From Spirulina subsalsa FACHB-351 (GTDB lineage Bacteria > Cyanobacteriota > Cyanobacteriia > Cyanobacteriales > Spirulinaceae): a DNA stretch of 47,209 bases. Under the pieces are notes generated by a model that was not told the DNA's origin, did no database searches, and worked only from the letters and a program-made list of their open reading frames with translations. The first letter of the stretch is position 1. Each line of letters begins with the position of its first letter. Both the position numbers and the translations under genes were made by a program. Location: the NCBI RefSeq assembly GCF_026130165.1, contig NZ_JAIHOM010000018.1, positions 1 through 47,209 on the forward strand, in the 5' to 3' direction. This document shows positions 25,484 to 34,984 of this stretch, piece by piece.

Positions 25484-28400
25484 GTGCAAATTGTCCTTGT
25501 TTCTGAGTCCCATCAATCCATCCCAGAAGCCTTGGCGGTTGTTCGCGAAGCGTCTCGAAGAGAAGGAATGCTCATGGCGATCGCAGAAATTAATCAACAA
25601 GGGGGCGTATTTGGGCAACCCCTTGAGTTGCGCTGTCTTCCCCTCCCCCCTTGGGACGAAAGAAACCACGTTGAGGCCTGGTATCGCGGCCTAGAAACCC
25701 TACTGGCTGGGGGGGAAGTGGGAGCCTTATTCGGGGGGTGGACAGCCCAAGGGGAACAGGCCCTAGTGCATTTAGTGGAATCTACCCAGACCCTGTTATT
25801 TTCCCCCCTGTGTCCCCACAATGTAGCCAGTTCTCGTCAAGTGTTTTACACCGGAAGTTGTGCCAATCAACACCTTGAAACTGCTTTAGATTGGTTACAA
25901 GCAACAGGGCGACAACGCTGCTATTTACTCACCAGTAACCATCCCGACTCCCAAAACCAAGGCCGTTTAACCGCTCACCTTTGGCAGGAACGGGGGGGAG
26001 AAATCATGGCATCCCGCTGTGTCCCTGTCACCCAGCCTGATTTTTCGGGCATTTTAGCGGACATTGAGCAGCACCAGCCCGATATGGTTCTAAATCTGCT
26101 CATGGGCCAGCCTTGTTCTGTAGGGGACAGCCCCACCTCCCCATATGCCCCCTTTTATCGAGACTATCACCGGGCTGGACTGGGGGAAACCTGCCCCCTC
26201 TTGACCCTCTTTCCCTCAGAGTTAGAAGAGTCCCACCCCGAGCTAGACTATCCCCCCCACTACCGCGTCACACCCTATAGTCGCCATTTTGACCATCCCA
26301 TCAATCAGGCCTTTCTCGCCCACTGTGCCGCCAGTCAACGCACCCCCAGCGCGCCTTTGCTCAAGGGATATAGTGAAGTTTACCTGTGGAAACAGGGGGT
26401 AGAACTCGCCGGAACCGTGGGAGCTAACCGCGTGAGTGCCGCCTTGTATGGGCTAGGGTGGACCGGACCCCAGGGGTTAGTTTATCTGGAAACCAATCAG
26501 GCGATCGCACAACCGATATATATAGAGCAGTACCTGAACCCCCAAACCACCCAACTGGTTTATCAAACCCTCGGCCCCGTGCGTCCCTTGCCCCATTTAG
26601 ACACCCTAGCCACTTGGGGCAAAACCCAAGACCCCTCAGCCATTGCCCCACCCAGTTTATGGGAACAACTCCAAGGAGAACGGCAAAAACGAGCGCAAAT
26701 CGAGGCCGCCCTCCAAGACTACGCCATTGAACTGCGCACCATCTTTTCCGCCCTCACCGATGCCATTTTAGTCACCGATGCTCAAGGCTGTTACCTGCGC
26801 ATTGCCCCCACCAATCCCGCTCATAAACCCTCCGCCGAGTTAATTGGCAAAACCCTTTATGATGTCTTCCCCCCCCAACAGGCCCAAGACCTGTTAAATA
26901 AAGTGCAAGAAGCCCTCACCACAGGTCAAAGTGTCACCTGTGAATATGCCCTCGCCCCCAACCAAGCCCAACAATGGGGCTTAAACCTAGACCGCAATCA
27001 CAAGGAAAATTTCTGGTTCACCGCCACCCTTGCCCCCATTACCCCTCAATCCGTCCTCTGGGTCATTCGCAACATTACCCAAGAAAAACAAATTGAACTC
27101 GAAAAAAGTCGCATCCTCGCTGACCTAGAACAACAGTTCGCCGAACGCACCACCGCCCTGATGGCCGCCAACGATGAACTAATTGGGGAAATCGTCGATC
27201 GTCGTCTTGCCGAAAGCGCCCTGCGTAACGCCAAAGATCAACTAGAAGCCGTCTTAGATGCCGTGCCGGGGATTGTCTCCTGGATTGGGGCTGACCTTTG
27301 TTATTTGGGCGTAAATCGGCATTTAGCGAAGGTCTTTAACCGCCCCCCAGAGTATTTCGTCGGGCAACATATCGGTTTCTTAGATGCTAGTTCCGAATTT
27401 GTCCGATTTGTCGAAGAATTTTTTGAGAGCGATCGCGAAGACGACTTTCGGGAAATCACCAACGTGATCAAAGGCAGCCCCCGCAACTACCTAATCGTCG
27501 CCCAAAAATACAACCAAGGTCAAGCCGCCTTTACCGTCGGCATCGACATCACCGAACGTCAGCAGGCCATCGAAGACCTCGCCCGCTCCAAAGACCAATT
27601 ACAAGCCGTCCTCGATGCCGTCCCCGGTATTGTCTCCTGGATTAGTTGCGACCTGCGTTATTTAGGCGTAAACCGTCAACTGGCCCAAACCTTTAACCTC
27701 CGTCCCGAAGACTTCGCCGGAAAAAATATCGGCTTTTTACAAGCCAGCACCGACTTTAACCACTTCGTCTCCGCCTTCTTTGCCAGTCCCGAAACCGACA
27801 GTTTCCGCGAAGTCGAAGCCATCGTTAAAGGAGACACCCGCAACTACTTAATCGCCGCCCAAAAATACGACCAAGGTCAAGCCGCCTTCACCGTCGGGAT
27901 TGACATCACCGACCGTCAACGGGCCCTCGATGACCTCGCCCGCTCTAAAGACCAACTGCAAGCCATTTTAGAAGCCGTGCCGGGGATTGTCTCCTGGATT
28001 AGTTCCGACCTGCGTTATTTAGGCGTAAATCGTCATTTAGCCGAAACCTTCAACCTCAAGGCCGAGGACTTTGTGGGTCAAGATATCGGCTTTTTGCAAA
28101 GTAGCTCAGAATTTAATACCTTTGTGCGGGAATTTTTCGCCAGTCCTCAATCCGATGCCTTCCGGGAAGTGCGGACCCTTGTCCGAGGCGAAAGGCGCAA
28201 TTTCCTAATTGCCGCTCAAAAATACGATCAAGGCCGGGCAGCTTTTACCGTCGGCATTGATATCACCGAACGACAAAAAGCCCTCGATGCCCTCAAAGAA
28301 GCCGAAAACAAATATCGCACCATCTTTGAAAACGCCGTCGAGGGGATTTTCCAATCTTCCCCCCAAGGTCGTTATCTCAGCGCCAATCCGGCCCTAGCGC

Positions 28401-30196
28401 GCATCTATGGCTATGACTCCCCCGAGGCCTTAATTGAGCAAGTCACTGACCTCAGCCAAGAAATTTATGTCGATGCCAACAGCCGCCAACATTTCCGCAA
28501 TATCTTAAATCAAGACGGGTCTGTGGTGGCCTATGAGTCCCAGATTCGCCGTCGGGATGGTACCGTGCGCTGGATTTCCGAAAATGCTCGGGCTGTCCAT
28601 GATGAGACAGGGAGGCTCTTGTATTATGAGGGCACCGTTGAAGATATTACGGAACGCAAGCAAGCTGAGGAAGATTTACGGCGCTTTAGTGAGGAGTTAG
28701 AACAACGAGTTCATGAACGGACGCTAGAGTTACAAGACCTCAATTTACAGCTATTGATGGAAATTGGGGAACGGGAACGAGTAGAGTCAGCCCTACGCAC
28801 CTCGGAGGCGGAATTACGGGCTTTATTTGCGGCCATGACGGATGTGATTACGGTGTTTGATGGGTCGGGCTGTTATGCCAAAATTGTCACTACTAATTCT
28901 GAGTTGTTGTATAGTCCCCAGATGGAATTATTGGGGCGCTCGGTGGATGAGGTACACCCCCCTGAACAGGCAGATATGTTTAAAACCCATATTCAGGAGG
29001 CTTTGAACACGGGTCAAACGGTGAGCGCCGATTACAGTTTATTGATTCCCAATAGTCAAGGGGAGATGGAGGAAACTTGGTTTGCGGCGAGTGTTTCTCC
29101 TTTGCCTAATCATAGTGTGATTTGGGTGGCGCGCAATGTGACGGAACGCCGTCGGGTGTTAAATGCTCTGCAAGAGGCTGAGGAGAAGTATCGCAGTATT
29201 TTTGAGAATGCGGCCGAGGGGATTTTCCAAATTACGCCAGACGGTGGCTATATTAGCGCCAATCCGGCTTTAGTAAAAATGTATGGGTTTAAGGATTTTG
29301 CCGAGTTGGCGGTCGAGGTGCAGAATATTGGAGAACAGCTTTATGTGTGTCCCGAGGAACGGGAGGAGTTGATTGAACGACTGGAGGAATTGGGATCGGT
29401 TTCCGGTTTTAAAGCGCAGGTGCGACGGAAGGATGGCGGTTTAATCTGGACTTCGGAAAATGTGCGGGTGGTGCGAGATGAGGAGGGGGGGACGCTGTAC
29501 TATGAGGGGACGGTGGCGGATATTACCCAACAGAAGGCGGCGGAGGATGCCCTACACCTAGAACGGGAAAAGTCGGAACGGTTACTGTTGAATATTTTGC
29601 CTCGGTCGATTGCGGAACGGTTGAAGCAGGAGGAACAGTCCATTGCGGAACGGTTTGATAATGTGTCGATTTTGTTCGCGGATATTGTGGATTTTACCTC
29701 GCTGTCGGCTTCGATTTCTCCGACGGAGTTGGTGGATTTGTTGAATCAGATTTTCTCGGCTTTTGACCAGTTGGCGGATTGGTACAATTTGGAGAAGATT
29801 AAGACGATTGGGGATTCTTATATGGTGGCTGGGGGCTTCCCGGAAACGGAAATGCAGCATCATATTGAGGCGATCGCAGATATGGGGCTAGATATGCAGC
29901 GAGCTATCCGCCGTTTTGATCGTATGGATGGCAAACCGTTCCGTCTACGCATCGGGATTCATACTGGGCCGGTGGTGGCTGGGGTGATTGGGATTAAGAA
30001 GTTTATTTATGATCTCTGGGGGGATACGGTGAATGTGGCCTCGCGGATGGAATCTCAAGGCATGGGCGATCGCATTCAAGTCACCGCAGAGGTCTATGAG
30101 GTGTTAAAACACAATTATTGGCTGGAGGAACGGGGCGAGATTGAAGTCAAAGGCCGAGGGATTATGACCACTTATTGGTTAATGGGGCGTAATTGA
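25484..30196 (+). CDS. Multi-PAS class III adenylate cyclase with ligand-binding domain
   Basis: 1570 residues, GTG start. Residues 1-385 resemble AmiC/urea-type substrate-binding domains (EGMLMAIAEINQQGGVFGQPLEL), without signal peptide or membrane helix, so the protein looks cytosolic. Seven PAS domains follow: type A at 417-533, three tandem type B repeats from 584 to 940, type C at 941-1065, a coiled coil, type A again from 1111 and type C from 1229. The cyclase domain (about 1385-1570) has both metal aspartates, Asp1400 (FADIVDF) and Asp1444 (IGDSYMV), and adenine-specifying Lys1440 and Asp1510. It should make cAMP in response to a soluble ligand. Transcription is convergent with lepB, 6 bases away. 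Confidence 0.9.
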   Translation: MQIVLVSESHQSIPEALAVVREASRREGMLMAIAEINQQGGVFGQPLELRCLPLPPWDERNHVEAWYRGLETLLAGGEVGALFGGWTAQGEQALVHLVESTQTLLFSPLCPHNVASSRQVFYTGSCANQHLETALDWLQATGRQRCYLLTSNHPDSQNQGRLTAHLWQERGGEIMASRCVPVTQPDFSGILADIEQHQPDMVLNLLMGQPCSVGDSPTSPYAPFYRDYHRAGLGETCPLLTLFPSELEESHPELDYPPHYRVTPYSRHFDHPINQAFLAHCAASQRTPSAPLLKGYSEVYLWKQGVELAGTVGANRVSAALYGLGWTGPQGLVYLETNQAIAQPIYIEQYLNPQTTQLVYQTLGPVRPLPHLDTLATWGKTQDPSAIAPPSLWEQLQGERQKRAQIEAALQDYAIELRTIFSALTDAILVTDAQGCYLRIAPTNPAHKPSAELIGKTLYDVFPPQQAQDLLNKVQEALTTGQSVTCEYALAPNQAQQWGLNLDRNHKENFWFTATLAPITPQSVLWVIRNITQEKQIELEKSRILADLEQQFAERTTALMAANDELIGEIVDRRLAESALRNAKDQLEAVLDAVPGIVSWIGADLCYLGVNRHLAKVFNRPPEYFVGQHIGFLDASSEFVRFVEEFFESDREDDFREITNVIKGSPRNYLIVAQKYNQGQAAFTVGIDITERQQAIEDLARSKDQLQAVLDAVPGIVSWISCDLRYLGVNRQLAQTFNLRPEDFAGKNIGFLQASTDFNHFVSAFFASPETDSFREVEAIVKGDTRNYLIAAQKYDQGQAAFTVGIDITDRQRALDDLARSKDQLQAILEAVPGIVSWISSDLRYLGVNRHLAETFNLKAEDFVGQDIGFLQSSSEFNTFVREFFASPQSDAFREVRTLVRGERRNFLIAAQKYDQGRAAFTVGIDITERQKALDALKEAENKYRTIFENAVEGIFQSSPQGRYLSANPALARIYGYDSPEALIEQVTDLSQEIYVDANSRQHFRNILNQDGSVVAYESQIRRRDGTVRWISENARAVHDETGRLLYYEGTVEDITERKQAEEDLRRFSEELEQRVHERTLELQDLNLQLLMEIGERERVESALRTSEAELRALFAAMTDVITVFDGSGCYAKIVTTNSELLYSPQMELLGRSVDEVHPPEQADMFKTHIQEALNTGQTVSADYSLLIPNSQGEMEETWFAASVSPLPNHSVIWVARNVTERRRVLNALQEAEEKYRSIFENAAEGIFQITPDGGYISANPALVKMYGFKDFAELAVEVQNIGEQLYVCPEEREELIERLEELGSVSGFKAQVRRKDGGLIWTSENVRVVRDEEGGTLYYEGTVADITQQKAAEDALHLEREKSERLLLNILPRSIAERLKQEEQSIAERFDNVSILFADIVDFTSLSASISPTELVDLLNQIFSAFDQLADWYNLEKIKTIGDSYMVAGGFPETEMQHHIEAIADMGLDMQRAIRRFDRMDGKPFRLRIGIHTGPVVAGVIGIKKFIYDLWGDTVNVASRMESQGMGDRIQVTAEVYEVLKHNYWLEERGEIEVKGRGIMTTYWLMGRN
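27233..28303 (+). repeat. Three tandem 357-bp PAS-encoding repeats
   Basis: Units 27233-27589, 27590-27946 and 27947-28303 each encode exactly 119 residues beginning KDQL(E/Q)A and ending before the next KDQL. They share VPGIVSWI, YLGVNR, QKY(N/D)QG and FTVGIDIT. Exact unit length without gaps indicates internal duplication within the cyclase gene. Confidence 0.92.
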
Positions 30197-30202
30197 CTTG
30201 AT

Positions 30203-30802
30203 CTAAATCCCACCTACGCGAGGGAAGGGCCAAAAGCGAAAAATCGCACGACCAATGACTTGATTTTGGGGCAAGAAGCCCCAAATATGAGAATCATTGC
30301 TGTTATTGCGATTATCTCCCATGACAAAGAGGGCATGGGCTGGTACTTGGAAGGGTGGGAGTTGATACTGGGGGGGAGCGGCAATATAGGGTTCTGTGAG
30401 GGGGATATGATTCACATAAACCCGGTTATCGTGGATTTCAATCTCTTGGCCGGGGATGCCGATGACGCGCTTAATAAAGGCCTGATCCGCTTGGTAGCCT
30501 TGGGCTTGCAGTTGGGGCGGGGGGCTAAACACAATAATATCGCCGGGCTGGGGGGGATGGAAACGATAGGAGACTTTTTCCACCACTACGCGATCGCCTG
30601 TTTCCAAAGTCGGTAACATCGAATCTGAGGGGATAAACCGGGGTTCTGCGATATAGGTCCGAATGATCAAAACTAGCACAAGTGCGATCGCCACCACTTG
30701 CACATTTTCCCAGACCCACCTGCGCCAATTCTGGGGGGTTTCAGCACCAGATTGAGCCGTTTCCGAAGCTTGAGCCGAAAGATCCTTATCCTGAGAGGTC
30801 AT
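30203..30802 (-). CDS. lepB: Signal peptidase I
   Basis: 199 residues from ATG at 30802; an upstream frame extension from 30874 lacks support. One transmembrane anchor lies at about 33-49 (VQVVAIALVLVLIIRTY). The catalytic serine is Ser61 in PSDSMLPTL, the general-base lysine Lys111 in AFIKRVIGIPG, and box E is GDNRNNSNDSH. It removes signal peptides from exported proteins on the outer face of the cytoplasmic or thylakoid membrane. Its 3' end nearly touches the cyclase gene. Confidence 0.93.
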   Translation of the reverse strand: MTSQDKDLSAQASETAQSGAETPQNWRRWVWENVQVVAIALVLVLIIRTYIAEPRFIPSDSMLPTLETGDRVVVEKVSYRFHPPQPGDIIVFSPPPQLQAQGYQADQAFIKRVIGIPGQEIEIHDNRVYVNHIPLTEPYIAAPPQYQLPPFQVPAHALFVMGDNRNNSNDSHIWGFLPQNQVIGRAIFRFWPFPRVGGI

Positions 30803-30887
30803 GAAACTTGCGCCACACTGAATAGAGTACCATTCTGCACTATACCCTGTTTCCGTCCGCCCATCCTCGGTCAAGCCCCCCGAAACC

Positions 30888-31664
30888 TTAAAATAACGAC
30901 AACGCCCGCAGCAACACAGAACTCAAACCCCCCAGCATATTCAATAAATCAATCCCCACACCACTCCCCCCCCTTCCCGGATTATTCATCGCCTCCATCT
31001 GGGCTAAAAAATACTGGGCCGCCTGCTTCCCTTGCTCATTCTCCTGCTCTTCAAATAACCCTTGAGCAATTTTGGCATCTTGCATCGCCCCCACTTCATC
31101 CAACAAGCGATAGCGGGCAACACTCCGGGCTAAATACACCTCCCCATAGCGGGGATTTCGTTCCAGGGCCTGATTATAATACTCAATCGCCCGGATAAAA
31201 TTCCGTCGATTACTTTCCAACACCCCTCGGGCATAAAAATGATCCGCCGTGAAAAACTGCCCCGGTATGCCCATTGCCCCATCTACCACCGCTTGATTGA
31301 GATTCGTCGCCTCTAGATTAGCTTGCATAAAATAGGCATTCCGCAAATCCGCCCCGGCCACATTGGCCCCGGTTAAATCAGCCCCCGTCAAGTTAGCCCC
31401 ATTGAGGGAAGCCCCCCCTAAGTTCGCAAACCGTAAATCAGCCCCGGCTAAATTCGCCCGACTCAAATTAGCAAACCGTAAATCAGCCCCCACCAAATTC
31501 GCCCCACTTAAATCAGCCATCACTAAACCCGCCCGAGTTAAGTCACATTGGGGACATTCGCGCTGGGAAAGCAGTTGATGGAGATGCTGGAGGTTTTCTG
31601 CACGCACCGATAAACTGAGGGGCATTAAGAGCAAGACAGTTGTTGCAGCTAAGGTCTTTTTCAT
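30888..31664 (-). CDS. Exported pentapeptide-repeat protein with TPR-like segment
   Basis: 258 residues from ATG at 31664, giving a clean signal peptide (KKTLAATTVLLLMPLSLSVRA). Residues about 35-130 contain some twenty A(D/N)LXX pentapeptides forming a right-handed beta-helix, with a CPQC pair just before. A tetratricopeptide-like region follows (about 140-200, ARGVLESNRRNFIRAIEYYNQALERNP), then a hydrophobic glycine-rich C-terminus. It is probably periplasmic or lumenal; function unknown. The start at 31691 would place extra basic residues before the signal. Confidence 0.85.
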   Translation of the reverse strand: MKKTLAATTVLLLMPLSLSVRAENLQHLHQLLSQRECPQCDLTRAGLVMADLSGANLVGADLRFANLSRANLAGADLRFANLGGASLNGANLTGADLTGANVAGADLRNAYFMQANLEATNLNQAVVDGAMGIPGQFFTADHFYARGVLESNRRNFIRAIEYYNQALERNPRYGEVYLARSVARYRLLDEVGAMQDAKIAQGLFEEQENEQGKQAAQYFLAQMEAMNNPGRGGSGVGIDLLNMLGGLSSVLLRALSLF

Positions 31665-32013
31665 GGTTCTGCTGGGCGGAATTTTTCTCATTTTAGCTTA
31701 ACTTAAGGTTTTATCTCTGGGTTGGGTGAGTTTGGAATGTTAAAACCCTATCCACTCCAAAAGACTTAAAATCTTCTCTTTTTAGGCGTTCCTGATCAAG
31801 ATTTTTGTGAGAGAATAGAGAAATACTGTAGGGTGATTAACGCTAAATTCGACTAAGTTAAGAGGTTTCCTAAGCGACAAAATGTAGGCTACGCCGGATG
31901 AAAACTGAAGGTCGTCAACCTAGATAGGTTGTCTAGGAGTAGGGTCATTCTTTTCGGATCATTAGTTCTTAACTGAGTCTTCCACTTTACAACTCTTAAA
32001 AAACACTGAGATT
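31665..32013. other. Long leader region with alternative hairpins before the chemoreceptor
   Basis: About 350 bases between divergent genes. At 31916-31931 caaccta pairs with taggttg around a 2-nt loop, while the overlapping cctaga (31919-31924) pairs with tctagg (31932-31937). The two stems exclude each other. The region otherwise lacks an ORF. It resembles a structured 5' leader, but I match no known riboswitch consensus. Confidence 0.35.
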
Positions 32014-33513
32014 ATGTTTGGAAAACTGCGACTCCGCCAAAGAATTTTACTGGGCTATTTTTTGCCCATTGTTGCCTTTTTATTAACGACGTTGTGGGTG
32101 ACTTCCAGCACTCAAACGATTATGTTGAACTTTAACCGCGTCAGTTTCATTGCAGATGTTATCGATAAGGTTCATCACCTCGAACTGGCTCACTTAAGGA
32201 TGTCCAATGGGACAAGGGGCTATCTTTTAGAACCTGAACCCAATTTTTTGGATCGGAAAGTTCAAGGTCGCAATTTTTTTCAGGAAACGGTTAATTTACT
32301 GAACGAAAATCAATATAGCGTTAATTATGCTCAACAATATTTTTCCGGTCGTGATTTCGATGAATTGGTGGCCTTACGGCAACAATCTGAACAGGTGATG
32401 AGTTTAATCACCCAACAGGAGCAAAGGCGAGATGAAATGATTGCCTTAAGGCGGCAGGGAAATATTGAGTTGGCGAATCAGGCCTTTATTAAAAATACTG
32501 GGGAAGAGATTAACCAAGAGTTTCAAGGTATTAATGATCGCCTCCATGAAATGTATCAACGCATGGTGCTGGAAGAGCAACGGGTAGTTCAACAAGCTTT
32601 GGGAACTTTATTCATAGGATTTGTATTCTTGGCCATTATTATTGGGGGAGGGGCTGGTATGGCGCTATGGTGGATTGCTACCCAATTAACGCGCACGATT
32701 TACCGGGCAGCCCGGCAAATTCTCGCCTCTACGGAGGAAATTGCCACGACATTGGAGCAACAAGCGTCTACGGCTAGCACTCAGGCGGCTTCGGTGAATG
32801 AGACAACAACGACGATGGATGAGTTAACCAACTCAGCCCAAACGTCAGCCGCCCAAGCTAAAGCGGCGACTCATGCCGCCCAAGAGGCTTTAGCCTTAAC
32901 GGAACAGGGAAATCAGGCTGTAATCGCTACTCTGGCTAATATGCAGCATTTACAGGGTAAAGTGCAGGCGATCGCACAGCAAATTCAACGCCTGAGTGAA
33001 CAAAATCAACAAATCGGCACTATTGCCCAACTGGTGAGCAATTTGTCCTATCAAACTAATATGTTGGCTTTAAATGCTTCGGTGGAGGCGGTGAGAGCAG
33101 GAGAATATGGCAAAGGCTTTTCCGTTGTGGCCACAGAAATCCGCAAGTTAGCCGATAGTAGCAAACAGTCGGCTGAACAAATTCATCGTTTAGTGGGAGA
33201 TATTCAGAGCGCTATTCATTCCACGGTGACGGCAACGGAAGAGGGAACAAACACGGCGGAAAGTGGAATTGAACGGGTGGAAGAAACGGCGAAAGTGTTT
33301 GTGGGGGTTCAGAAGGCGGTGAGTCATGTGGTGGAAAGCAATCAACAAATTGCTTTAAATATTCAACAGCAAGTACGAGCAGTTCAGCAGGTTTTTGATG
33401 CCATGAGTTTGTTAAATCGCAGTTCTCAAGAAACGGCGAAAGGTATTGAACAAACTCATGGGGAAATGTCGCACTTAAATGAGGCGGCCACGGCTTTAGA
33501 GGCCTTGCTTTAA
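32014..33513 (+). CDS. Methyl-accepting chemotaxis protein with CHASE3-like sensor
   Basis: 499 residues. Transmembrane helices at about 10-31 and 198-222 bracket a helical periplasmic domain similar to CHASE3 (HLELAHLRMSNGTRGYLL). A short linker leads to the MCP signalling domain, with the conserved tip [38 protein letters not shown] around residue 345-385. In cyanobacteria such receptors usually govern phototaxis or pilus motility. No che genes are in the window. The 3' end overlaps the convergent DUF2301 gene by 18 bases. Confidence 0.9.
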   Translation: MFGKLRLRQRILLGYFLPIVAFLLTTLWVTSSTQTIMLNFNRVSFIADVIDKVHHLELAHLRMSNGTRGYLLEPEPNFLDRKVQGRNFFQETVNLLNENQYSVNYAQQYFSGRDFDELVALRQQSEQVMSLITQQEQRRDEMIALRRQGNIELANQAFIKNTGEEINQEFQGINDRLHEMYQRMVLEEQRVVQQALGTLFIGFVFLAIIIGGGAGMALWWIATQLTRTIYRAARQILASTEEIATTLEQQASTASTQAASVNETTTTMDELTNSAQTSAAQAKAATHAAQEALALTEQGNQAVIATLANMQHLQGKVQAIAQQIQRLSEQNQQIGTIAQLVSNLSYQTNMLALNASVEAVRAGEYGKGFSVVATEIRKLADSSKQSAEQIHRLVGDIQSAIHSTVTATEEGTNTAESGIERVEETAKVFVGVQKAVSHVVESNQQIALNIQQQVRAVQQVFDAMSLLNRSSQETAKGIEQTHGEMSHLNEAATALEALL

Positions 33514-34146
33514 ATGCTCAAACACTGACTTATCCCCAATATCTGGGGGAATGGGTTGCACCAGTTTCCGCACTACGAAAATCACGAATAAGGCCGCCCA
33601 ACTGCCCAGTAAGGTGCGTTCCATGTTTAAGGGTAACAGCCCGACTAAATGCCCTAAAAGTAGGAGGGGAACGAGGGGGGTGAGGATTTTGGTTTCTAAG
33701 CGGTTAAAACAAAAGGCTTCTTTGAAATAAATCCCTGTGAGGGCGGCAAAGGTGAAACCAACTCCCAACAAACTGGCTGGGGTGTAGTAGAGGGTCAGGG
33801 CAAAGGGGGCAGAATCGGCGTAGGCGAAAATGAAGGAGGCAACGGTGCCAATAATCCAGAAGAGTTTGAGGAGACGGTGAAGGGGGGCAAGGTAGATGTG
33901 GATTTTGAGCAAACTTAGGCCTAAACCCAAGGAAAAGAGGGTATAGAAAAGGCTGAGAAAGGGCAAGAGATCGGGGTTTGCCCCGAGGAATAAAAGTAAG
34001 GTGGTGGCGAGAAAAAAGCTGAGTCCGGCAATGGCTAAACCAGCGCGATACAGTCTTACGTCTCGTCGATCTTCGGGGTTAATGGTAAACGGGCCAAATT
34101 TTCCGTCATAAACTGGGAGGTTAGAGGTTGGAGTTGTGGTAGTCAT
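33496..34146 (-). CDS. DUF2301 integral membrane protein
   Basis: 216 residues from ATG at 34146, preferred over an upstream frame start at 34188. After a short polar N-terminus (VYDGKFGPFTINPEDRRDVRLYRAG, a family hallmark) there are about six hydrophobic segments. DUF2301 is a cyanobacterial and plastid family of unknown function. It follows the solute-binding protein gene by 31 bases on the same strand, so the two are probably co-transcribed. Its last codons overlap the chemoreceptor gene. Confidence 0.8.
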   Translation of the reverse strand: MTTTTPTSNLPVYDGKFGPFTINPEDRRDVRLYRAGLAIAGLSFFLATTLLLFLGANPDLLPFLSLFYTLFSLGLGLSLLKIHIYLAPLHRLLKLFWIIGTVASFIFAYADSAPFALTLYYTPASLLGVGFTFAALTGIYFKEAFCFNRLETKILTPLVPLLLLGHLVGLLPLNMERTLLGSWAALFVIFVVRKLVQPIPPDIGDKSVFEHLKQGL

Positions 34147-34177
34147 AGGAGGATAAAGATTAAGACTTGAATCTAGA

Positions 34178-34975
34178 TCAATTATCACCCAATCCCCAAT
34201 AATCTAAACGTTCTTGTAGCCAACCGGAACGATGCCAGCGTGTGAGGGCATTGTTGACGGCAATATAGAGATCGCTGTGTTGTAAGCCTTTGGGGAGGGC
34301 TACGGCTAAGGGTTCACCGGATAGACGTACTCCTAAAATATGGTACTGGGGATGTTCTTGTACCCAACCGATGAGGATGGTGCGATCGCCTGCAAAGGCA
34401 TCCACTTCCCCCAACTCTAGCAGGTGCAAGGCTTCCACATAAGATGACACTCCCACCAATTCCACCGGATGGAGAACATGACGCACTACGGCGATGGTAC
34501 TCGACTGTTCTAATACGGCGATTTTAGCCCCCACTAAGTCCCCCAAACGCTGAATCTGGGGGTTACGGGTGATAAAAGTCGTGCCATCGAGATAGTAATG
34601 ACGGCTAAAATTAACCAAGCGGGAACGGGAGGGAGTCGCCGTGAGTCGGGCAATGGTGAGATCCACCTCACCCGCTAATAATACAGGTAGGCGATCGCGA
34701 TTATTCACCGCCTTAAACACTACCGCCTCCCGACTCCCTAATAACTCTTGGGCTAACTGACGAGCGAGATCAATTTCTAAGCCTTGCAATTCCCCATTTT
34801 CATCGCGAAACGCCAAAGGGCGGACATTTTCATTCACCCCCACCACTAACCGCCCTCGTTGGCGAATTTCCCCCAATCCCGCCGCCCCGATGGGGAGTGG
34901 AATCAACACCGGAGACGTGAGGAGGGCAATAACCCCCCCCCAAGCGATAATGTTCTGTTGCCACTGTCTAGTCAT
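34178..34975 (-). CDS. Extracellular solute-binding protein family 3 (amino-acid type)
   Basis: 265 residues. A hydrophobic N-terminus (about 8-33) acts as signal or anchor. The SBP_bac_3 fold follows: IRQRGRLVVGVNENVRPLAFRDENGELQGLEIDLARQLAQEL, then the hinge motif VDLTIARLTATPSRSRLVNFSRHYY and VDAFAGDRTIL. It should bind a polar amino acid or similar small ligand in the periplasm. No permease or ATPase is adjacent; instead a DUF2301 membrane protein follows, so it may feed a transporter encoded elsewhere or act as a sensor. Confidence 0.87.
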   Translation of the reverse strand: MTRQWQQNIIAWGGVIALLTSPVLIPLPIGAAGLGEIRQRGRLVVGVNENVRPLAFRDENGELQGLEIDLARQLAQELLGSREAVVFKAVNNRDRLPVLLAGEVDLTIARLTATPSRSRLVNFSRHYYLDGTTFITRNPQIQRLGDLVGAKIAVLEQSSTIAVVRHVLHPVELVGVSSYVEALHLLELGEVDAFAGDRTILIGWVQEHPQYHILGVRLSGEPLAVALPKGLQHSDLYIAVNNALTRWHRSGWLQERLDYWGLGDN

Positions 34976-34984
34976 GAACGATTA

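Noticed and set aside
31665-32013. c-di-GMP or glutamine riboswitch before the chemoreceptor
   Set aside because: The conserved core positions of those classes could not be found; only generic alternative hairpins are visible.
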